From Polynucleobacter sp. es-MAR-4 (GTDB taxonomy: Bacteria > Pseudomonadota > Gammaproteobacteria > Burkholderiales > Burkholderiaceae), in NCBI RefSeq assembly GCF_018882055.1, contig NZ_JACVPF010000002.1, positions 496,001 to 560,000 of the forward strand: a stretch of DNA of 64,000 bases, given 5' to 3'. The position numbers and the translations under genes are program-made. The notes beneath the pieces were generated by a model. The model had not been told where the DNA came from. It saw nothing but the letters and a program-made list of their open reading frames with translations, and ran no database searches. This document shows, piece after piece, positions 58,760 through 64,000 of this stretch. Position 1 is the stretch's first letter; every line of letters starts with the position of its first letter.

Positions 58760-59553
58760 GGGTCGATGTCTTTTGATTTGGTGTCGGTTGTATCTCCATC
58801 ATCCTCTGATGGTTTGGGAACATAGAAACGCGCTATCAACAATCCCAGCTCATAGAGCAAGCTCATTGGCACTGCCAACAACAATTGCGAGAGCACATCT
58901 GGTGGCGTCACGATCGCTGAAATTACAAATGCACCAACAATGACGTATGGACGAATTTCTCTGAGCTTAGCTAGTGGCACGATACCCATGCGCACAAGCA
59001 CCACGACAACTACTGGTACCTCAAAGGTAATGCCAAACGCCAAGAAGGTAGTCATCGCAAAGCTAAGATAGTTATCAATATCTGTCGACATCTCTGCGCC
59101 TAAAGGTGCGTTGTAACTTGCCATGAATTGAAACACGGTAGGGAACACCAGGAAGTAAGCAAACGCCATACCAAAAATGAAAAGGCTGTAGCTACTTATA
59201 ACCAGGGGCACGATCAACTTTCTCTCGTGTTGATATAAACCCGGGGCAATAAACGCCCATAACTGATACATCACTACCGGCAGGGCAATTAAGAAAGCAA
59301 CCAACATCGTGACTTTCATAGGTACAAAGAATGAACCCGTCACATCAGTAACGATCATCTTTCCGCCAGCGGGCAATGCCTGAAGCAATGGTTGGGCAAA
59401 CAAATGAAAAATATCAGGCGCCCAATAAACCAAGCAAACGAACACCACAATGATTGCTAAGGCTGACTTAATGATGCGATCACGCAACTCAAATAAATGA
59501 GACAAGAAAGATTCTTGTAAGCCTGAATCTTCTGTTGAATTATTTTGCGTCAT
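58744..59553 (-). CDS. tatC: Sec-independent protein translocase TatC
   Basis: TatC is the receptor for twin-arginine signal peptides. It has 269 residues and six membrane helices. SFLSHLFELRDRIIKSALAI at the start carries the conserved Glu and Arg that contact the signal, and the FxxP-type region near ALPVVMYQLWAFIAPGLYQHERKL is a family signature. The C-terminal tail is acidic (PSEDDGDTTDTKSKD). It is preceded by tatB and tatA. One known type of client, the Rieske protein, is encoded in this window. Confidence 0.97.
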   Translation of the reverse strand: MTQNNSTEDSGLQESFLSHLFELRDRIIKSALAIIVVFVCLVYWAPDIFHLFAQPLLQALPAGGKMIVTDVTGSFFVPMKVTMLVAFLIALPVVMYQLWAFIAPGLYQHERKLIVPLVISSYSLFIFGMAFAYFLVFPTVFQFMASYNAPLGAEMSTDIDNYLSFAMTTFLAFGITFEVPVVVVVLVRMGIVPLAKLREIRPYVIVGAFVISAIVTPPDVLSQLLLAVPMSLLYELGLLIARFYVPKPSEDDGDTTDTKSKDIDPQATA

Positions 59554-59585
59554 TACTATTCGTATTTGCTTTTATTTGGGCTGGT

Positions 59586-60062
59586 TTATTTACCAGCACT
59601 GTGATGAAAGCGCTTCATGCGTGCAGCGCCTGATTGGACTCTAGTACGCATGCCAGTGGAATGCTTAAACCATACCGGCCTAGCGGCACGTCTCACACCC
59701 CAACTTTTACGACCCTGGCGCATAGACTTACGAAATACTTCTTTTTCATCAAGAGGGGCTCTCGTGAAATTATTCTCATAAATATCAGCTTGATCGCTGA
59801 GATTCGCACCAGCCTCTTGAACAGTAGACTGAATAGAGTTCTCAACATCTTTAAATGCGGAAACGCTTTCTTCACGGAGTTTCTTAAACTCCTCAACATC
59901 CATCTGTCGACTCACCTCAGACTTGACCTCAGCCATATAGCGTTGAGCGCGCCCAAATAAATTACCTGCCATGCGGGCGATCTTAGGAAGACGCTCGGGA
60001 CCAACCACCACCAATGCAACTACTGCAATGAGTGCAAGCTTTGAAACTCCGAGATCAATCAT
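59586..60062 (-). CDS. tatB: Sec-independent protein translocase TatB
   Basis: TatB pairs with TatC in the receptor complex. MIDLGVSKLALIAVVALVVVGPERLPKIARMAGNL contains the single membrane helix, the Gly-Pro hinge and amphipathic helix. A coiled region follows (about 45-100). The last 55 residues are strongly basic (RKSWGVRRAARPVWFKH, then RMKRFHHSAGK), more so than in E. coli TatB. It has 158 residues. It is 27 bases after tatA and 32 before tatC. Confidence 0.96.
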   Translation of the reverse strand: MIDLGVSKLALIAVVALVVVGPERLPKIARMAGNLFGRAQRYMAEVKSEVSRQMDVEEFKKLREESVSAFKDVENSIQSTVQEAGANLSDQADIYENNFTRAPLDEKEVFRKSMRQGRKSWGVRRAARPVWFKHSTGMRTRVQSGAARMKRFHHSAGK

Positions 60063-60089
60063 TGCAGCTGCGCATTATTTAAATCTGAA

Positions 60090-60320
60090 TTACTTGTTTA
60101 CGTCTTTTGCTTGTACATCTACAGTTTTTTCTGTTGATGCAGCAGCGCTCTGAATTTGTTCTTTTGGCTCTTCAGCTCCCTCAGGGGCTTTCATACCATC
60201 TTTGAAGCCTTTAACAGCGCCACCTAAGTCAGAGCCGATATTGCGCAATTTTTTGGTACCGAATACCAACATCACGATCACCAAAACAATCAACCAATGC
60301 CAAATGCTAAATGAACCCAT
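60090..60320 (-). CDS. tatA: Sec-independent protein translocase TatA
   Basis: TatA is the pore-forming subunit of the Tat system. [43 protein letters not shown] is the classical TatA membrane helix, FGTKKL hinge and amphipathic helix. The 76 residues end with an acidic Lys/Glu tail. It follows hinT by 16 bases. Confidence 0.97.
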   Translation of the reverse strand: MGSFSIWHWLIVLVIVMLVFGTKKLRNIGSDLGGAVKGFKDGMKAPEGAEEPKEQIQSAAASTEKTVDVQAKDVNK

Positions 60321-60336
60321 TTTTAATCTCCTTGGA

Positions 60337-60693
60337 CTATTTTTTCCAGGGGCGCGGACCGCCCATCACATGCAAGTGCAAGTGATAAACCTCTTGCCCA
60401 CCATCTGCACCATTGTTCACCACTAATCTAAAACCACCATCCTTTCCGGGACGACAGCCTTGCTCTTTGGCGAGACGCGGTGCTAATTCCATCATTCTAC
60501 CTAGCAATGGCGCATCCACCACTTCCGCAGACTCCAGCATAGGAATATGCTTTTTGGGAATCATCAAAAAATGGATTGGCGCAGCTGGGTTGATATCTTT
60601 AAAAGCATAGATTTCTTCATCCTCATAGACCTTCTGGGATGGTATTAAGCCTTGAGAAATCTTGCAAAACAGGCAATTTGGATCGTGGGACAT
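60337..60693 (-). CDS. hinT: HIT family nucleotide hydrolase HinT
   Basis: HinT hydrolyses phosphoramidates of adenosine and related nucleotides. [19 protein letters not shown] begins the domain and carries two Cys, and the histidine triad HLHLH is at about residues 104-108 ([11 protein letters not shown]). It has 118 residues. It sits between hisE and tatA, an arrangement shared, as I recall, by many Burkholderiales. Confidence 0.95.
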   Translation of the reverse strand: MSHDPNCLFCKISQGLIPSQKVYEDEEIYAFKDINPAAPIHFLMIPKKHIPMLESAEVVDAPLLGRMMELAPRLAKEQGCRPGKDGGFRLVVNNGADGGQEVYHLHLHVMGGPRPWKK

Positions 60694-60696
60694 GAA

Positions 60697-61098
60697 TTAC
60701 TCCTTGCTTGCAGCTTTTCTGGCAGCTTTTTCTTCGATGCCAGAAGTGCCTAGGCGACGCTCCAACTCAGAAATCACGTCTTCAGGCCTCAAACCAAACT
60801 GTGACAAGGCAATAAGACAATGAAACCAAAGGTCAGCCATCTCACCCACCAAGAGCTTTTGTTGTTCTGGAGCCAGATTGGAGTTACGCGCATCTTTGGC
60901 CGCCATCACCGCCTCTGTGGCTTCCTCGCCAATCTTTTTCAAGATCCCATCATCACCCTTAGAAAAGAGTAAGGCGGTGTAAGAGGTCTTGGGATCGGCC
61001 TGGCCAGCCTTAAATGCATCTCGACGCTGGTCAACCACATTGGCCAGATGAGCCAAGGCGGAGTCTAAATTAGAAGGATTTTGTGCTGAACTAGTCAT
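60697..61098 (-). CDS. hisE: Phosphoribosyl-ATP pyrophosphatase HisE
   Basis: HisE hydrolyses phosphoribosyl-ATP to phosphoribosyl-AMP, the second step of histidine synthesis. [22 protein letters not shown] and [24 protein letters not shown] are the MazG-like acidic motifs that bind magnesium. It has 133 residues and is separate from hisI, unlike E. coli where they are fused. A charged C-terminal tail follows ([12 protein letters not shown]). It lies 44 bases after hisI. Confidence 0.97.
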   Translation of the reverse strand: MTSSAQNPSNLDSALAHLANVVDQRRDAFKAGQADPKTSYTALLFSKGDDGILKKIGEEATEAVMAAKDARNSNLAPEQQKLLVGEMADLWFHCLIALSQFGLRPEDVISELERRLGTSGIEEKAARKAASKE

Positions 61099-61142
61099 CA
61101 GGTGATTTTATGTCTTTTATTGCTAGGAAGACGAGGGATGGG

Positions 61143-61553
61143 TTATTTAGGGTCCTTAGACTCGTCATCCCAGGCAGATTTAGCCGAATCCCATCGCATA
61201 AAGAAACAACTATGTTCGCCAGTGTGACAAGCAATACCGTCTTTTTGCTCAACCATCAGCAAAATGGTATCGCCATCGCAATCGAGTCGGATTTCTTTTA
61301 CCTTTTGAGTATGGCCAGATTCTTCACCCTTGTGCCATAGTTTTTGTCTGGAGCGAGTCCAATACACAGCCTCGCCTAAGCGCAAAGTGGCCAACAAAGC
61401 GTCGCGATTCATCCAGGCCATCATCAAAATATCTTTACTACCCACTTCCTGAGTAATCACTGGAACCAAACCTTGCTCATTCCAAGTAACGGCATCTAGC
61501 CATGCTCCAGCCTCTAAAGACTCAATTGGAGTGAAGGTATTTTTCATGCTCAT
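61143..61553 (-). CDS. hisI: Phosphoribosyl-AMP cyclohydrolase HisI
   Basis: HisI opens the adenine ring of phosphoribosyl-[56 protein letters not shown] and [12 protein letters not shown] hold the Asp cluster and the three zinc-binding cysteines. It has 136 residues, a single-domain enzyme. It lies 33 bases after hisF. Confidence 0.97.
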   Translation of the reverse strand: MSMKNTFTPIESLEAGAWLDAVTWNEQGLVPVITQEVGSKDILMMAWMNRDALLATLRLGEAVYWTRSRQKLWHKGEESGHTQKVKEIRLDCDGDTILLMVEQKDGIACHTGEHSCFFMRWDSAKSAWDDESKDPK

Positions 61554-61586
61554 CTTCGAATTATTTTCTTAGTGGATCGTCTGCAC

Positions 61587-62345
61587 TTAAATGCGGATGG
61601 GAATACCCTGGCTCGCCATATATTCTTTTGCTTGACCAACAGTGTATTCACCATAATGAAAAATACTTGCCGCAAGCACTGCATCAGCATGACCTTTAGT
61701 AATGCCATCGACTAAGTGCTGCAAATTGCCGACGCCACCAGATGCGATCACCGGAACGCTAACCGCATCACTAACGGCTGCAGTTAACTCAAGATCAAAA
61801 CCGTCTTTACTACCATCGCGATTCATACTAGTGAGAAGAATTTCTCCGGCACCACGCTGAGCAACTTCAGAAGCCCATGTAACGACATCCATGCCAGTCG
61901 CAGTTCTGCCGCCATGAGTGAAGACTTCCCAGTTTCCTGCCTCAGTCTTCTTGGCATCAATCGCTACAACAATGCATTGCGAACCGTAATAAGCAGCCGC
62001 ATCCGAAACTAAATCTGGATTCGCCACTGCAGAAGAATTCATACTCACTTTGTCAGCGCCCGCATTCAGCAAGCGGCGAACATCAGCAACTGCGCGCACA
62101 CCACCGCCAACTGTTAAAGGAATAAATACTTGAGAAGCAACATCTTCAATGATGTGCAATATCAGATCACGACCATCTGAGGTGGCGGTGATATCCAAGA
62201 AGGTAAGCTCATCTGCACCTTGTGTGTCGTAGCGCTTAGCAATCTCAACAGGATCACCTGCGTCGCGCAAACCAACAAAGTTCACGCCTTTCACAACGCG
62301 CCCTGCCGTCACATCAAGACAAGGAATAATTCGTTTAGTGAGCAC
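61587..62345 (-). CDS. hisF: Imidazole glycerol phosphate synthase cyclase subunit HisF
   Basis: HisF condenses PRFAR with ammonia from HisH to form imidazole glycerol phosphate and [23 protein letters not shown] carries the catalytic Asp near residue 11, and [22 protein letters not shown] the second Asp near 130. [18 protein letters not shown] and PVIASGGVG bind phosphate. It has 252 residues, a TIM barrel, and lies 11 bases after hisA. Confidence 0.98.
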   Translation of the reverse strand: MLTKRIIPCLDVTAGRVVKGVNFVGLRDAGDPVEIAKRYDTQGADELTFLDITATSDGRDLILHIIEDVASQVFIPLTVGGGVRAVADVRRLLNAGADKVSMNSSAVANPDLVSDAAAYYGSQCIVVAIDAKKTEAGNWEVFTHGGRTATGMDVVTWASEVAQRGAGEILLTSMNRDGSKDGFDLELTAAVSDAVSVPVIASGGVGNLQHLVDGITKGHADAVLAASIFHYGEYTVGQAKEYMASQGIPIRI

Positions 62346-62356
62346 TATTGAGCAAT

Positions 62357-63118
62357 CTAAATAATTTTCTTGGCGAACTTAAGCGTTAACTCATCGGCAT
62401 ATTTTTGCGCAGCAGTTAAATCTAAGTCGCCAGCATAAATTGAGCGCCCAGCAATTACACCCATCACACCCTCAGCCTCTGCTTCGCAGAGCGCTTCAAT
62501 ATCTTGATTGTTAGATAAACCGCCGCTGGCAATCACCGGAATCCGAATAGCCTGAGCCAACTTAACTGTGGCATCCATGTTGATGCCCTTCATCATGCCA
62601 TCGCGACCAATGTCGGTATAGATGATTGCTTCAACGCCGTAATCTTCAAACTTCTTAGCAAGGTCGATTACTTCATGACCCGTGATCTTGCTCCAACCAT
62701 CTGTTGCCACTTTGCCATCACGCGCATCCAAGCCAACCATGATGTGGCCAGGGAAAGCTGTGCAGGCATCCTGAACAAAACCAGGGCTCTTGACTGCAGC
62801 AGTACCAATAATCACTGTACTAATACCGTCATCTAATAAACGTTCAATTGTTTCAAGATCGCGAATACCGCCACCCAGTTGAACCGGAATCTCGTCACCA
62901 ACCGCCTTGAGGATCGACTTAATCGCAGACTCATTTTTCAGCTTGCCAGCAAATGCACCATTCAGATCGACGAGATGTAAACGACGCGCGCCTTTACCAA
63001 TCCAATGCGCAGCCATGGCGCCTGGATCTTCGGAAAATACAGTGGCTTTATCCATGTCACCTTGCTCGAGTCGAACACAGTGGCCATCTTTTAAATCAAT
63101 CGCGGGTATCAGCAGCAT
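62357..63118 (-). CDS. hisA: ProFAR isomerase HisA
   Basis: HisA is the Amadori isomerase that converts ProFAR to [25 protein letters not shown] has the catalytic Asp8, and [15 protein letters not shown] has the other catalytic Asp. [17 protein letters not shown] and [16 protein letters not shown] are phosphate-binding loops. It has 253 residues. It is located between hisH and hisF, 20 bases after hisH. Confidence 0.98.
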   Translation of the reverse strand: MLLIPAIDLKDGHCVRLEQGDMDKATVFSEDPGAMAAHWIGKGARRLHLVDLNGAFAGKLKNESAIKSILKAVGDEIPVQLGGGIRDLETIERLLDDGISTVIIGTAAVKSPGFVQDACTAFPGHIMVGLDARDGKVATDGWSKITGHEVIDLAKKFEDYGVEAIIYTDIGRDGMMKGINMDATVKLAQAIRIPVIASGGLSNNQDIEALCEAEAEGVMGVIAGRSIYAGDLDLTAAQKYADELTLKFAKKII

Positions 63119-63138
63119 AGCGTTAGCTTAGATAAGTA

Positions 63139-63801
63139 TTAAGGTTGCCAAGAAACAAAATTTTTGTAGAGCTTTAATCCGTATTCTGCACTTTTTTCTG
63201 GATGAAATTGCGTTGCAAAAATATTATCCCTTGCAACTGCAGAAGTAAACCAATCACCATATTCGGTAGAGCCCGCAATATCTTCCTTGCGCTGCGGCAC
63301 AACATAGTAACTATGAACAAAATAAAAACTGGCCAAGTCTGGAATGCCATCCCAAAGTGGATGCTGGCGATCTTGGCGTACTTGGTTCCAGCCCATATGG
63401 GGAACCTTGTAAGCTGATCCATCTGGCTGCAATTTGCCAGCCAATTCAAAGCGTCGCACCTCACCAGGAATTAATCCCAAGCAAGGTGTCCAAGCAGCAT
63501 TGGAATTGGCTCGCACTTCGGCACTTTGATCAAACAGCATCTGTTCGCCCACACAAACACCCAAGAGCGGTTTATTTTTAGCGGCATCTAGCAACGCCTC
63601 CAATAAACCAGACTCCTCTAGATGTTTCATGCAATCTGGCATAGCACCCTGCCCTGGGAGCACTACCCGCTCTGCGGAGAGAATTTCTTCAGGGGTGTGC
63701 GCAATCAAAACATTGGCATCGGGAGCCACATGATGAAAGGCCTGATATACGGAACGTAGATTCCCCATTCCGTAGTCAACGATCGCAATAGTTTGCGCCA
63801 A
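63139..63801 (-). CDS. hisH: Imidazole glycerol phosphate synthase glutaminase subunit HisH
   Basis: HisH supplies ammonia from glutamine to HisF. The nucleophile Cys83 is in [13 protein letters not shown], and the His-Glu pair is in [14 protein letters not shown] near the end. [18 protein letters not shown] opens the protein. It has 220 residues. A 62-base gap with a 15-bp palindrome separates it from hisB. Confidence 0.98.
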   Translation of the reverse strand: MAQTIAIVDYGMGNLRSVYQAFHHVAPDANVLIAHTPEEILSAERVVLPGQGAMPDCMKHLEESGLLEALLDAAKNKPLLGVCVGEQMLFDQSAEVRANSNAAWTPCLGLIPGEVRRFELAGKLQPDGSAYKVPHMGWNQVRQDRQHPLWDGIPDLASFYFVHSYYVVPQRKEDIAGSTEYGDWFTSAVARDNIFATQFHPEKSAEYGLKLYKNFVSWQP

Positions 63802-63847
63802 TTGTTAGCCTATGTTCTGTGGTTTTTTGACAGTCTTCTACTCAACA

Positions 63848-63862
63848 CTAGAAATTTTCTAG
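63848..63862. repeat. Palindrome between hisB and hisH
   Basis: CTAGAAA (63848-63854) and TTTCTAG (63856-63862) around one central base, directly after the hisB stop. It could be an mRNA hairpin that affects hisH expression; no T-run follows. Confidence 0.35.
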
Positions 63863-63863
63863 A

Positions 63864-64000
63864 TTAGAGGCTGCCCTTAGTAGAAGGAACAACACCAGAA
63901 GCACGTGGATCCAACTCCAAAGCCATGCGCAATGCACGGCCAAAGGCCTTGAACACAGTCTCAATCTGGTGGTGAGCATTAATGCCACGTAAATTATCGA
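63864..64000 (-). CDS. hisB: Imidazoleglycerol-phosphate dehydratase HisB, C-terminal end only
   Basis: The last 45 or so residues are present; the start lies beyond the window. Translation of the minus strand gives [20 protein letters not shown] then [24 protein letters not shown] and a stop. HH followed by E in NAHHQIE is a manganese-binding motif, and PSTKGSL is the near-invariant C-terminus of the family. It begins the visible his operon. Confidence 0.96.
   Translation of the reverse strand, partial: DNLRGINAHHQIETVFKAFGRALRMALELDPRASGVVPSTKGSL

Overview
The window looks like a chromosomal segment of a free-living betaproteobacterium of the family Burkholderiaceae, most likely Polynucleobacter or a close relative. 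This assignment rests on gene order and protein character: an mraZ-to-ftsZ cluster followed by a peroxiredoxin gene, petABC-sspAB, hisBHAFIE-hinT-tatABC, rpe-trpEGDC, a trimeric porin, and moderate-GC, very compact genes. No database search was possible. No plasmid, prophage, transposase, integrase or CRISPR array was recognised. No gene-free stretch exceeds 300 bases; the longest (17987-18257, about 270 bases) holds the mraZ promoter, its operator and two inverted repeats.

Region 1 (1-17986, minus strand) is the complete division and cell-wall (dcw) cluster, read right to left: mraZ, rsmH, ftsL, ftsI, murE, murF, mraY, murD, ftsW, murG, murC, ddl, ftsQ, ftsA, ftsZ, then a peroxiredoxin cut by the window edge. 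Many junctions are 4-base ATGA overlaps, so translation is probably coupled along the operon. Three five-base boxes at exact 10-bp spacing sit between a good promoter and mraZ and match the known MraZ operator pattern.

Region 2 (18258-24532) has coq7 (ubiquinone) and the biotin genes: bioB on the minus strand, divergent from an overlapping bioA-bioF-bioD operon, followed by an M20 amidohydrolase. Region 3 (24553-31698) has an enoyl-CoA hydratase, lytic transglycosylase mltA, a possible 37-residue membrane peptide opposite mltA, apaG, and rpe-trpE-trpG-trpD-trpC. Region 4 (31695-45069) has a membrane protein and a small winged-helix protein in divergent orientation, a strong terminator, ychF, a UbiH-family hydroxylase, a DsbC-like isomerase, an M61 peptidase, ung, a small membrane protein head-to-head with hemA, then hemA-prfA-prmC, grxD, rmuC and an MFS transporter.

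Region 5 (45070-48450) is AT-richer and accessory in look: two small glycosyltransferases and a TPR protein with a glycosyltransferase-like C-terminal domain, lying directly downstream of a tRNA-Thr gene and its terminator. The TPR gene carries four nearly identical 102-bp tandem repeats. A second TPR protein with an OGT-like (GT41) C-terminus is at 53177-55606. Between them lie tRNA-Thr(TGT), sspB, sspA, the cytochrome bc1 operon (petA, petB, petC) and mscL. Region 6 (55607-64000) has a porin with its terminator, a Sel1-type repeat protein, tatC-tatB-tatA, hinT and hisE-I-F-A-H-B, with hisB cut by the window end.

Most of the window is core metabolism. The least explained parts are the TPR/glycosyltransferase genes, the 37-residue peptide, the membrane protein/winged-helix pair and several inverted repeats in intergenic DNA.
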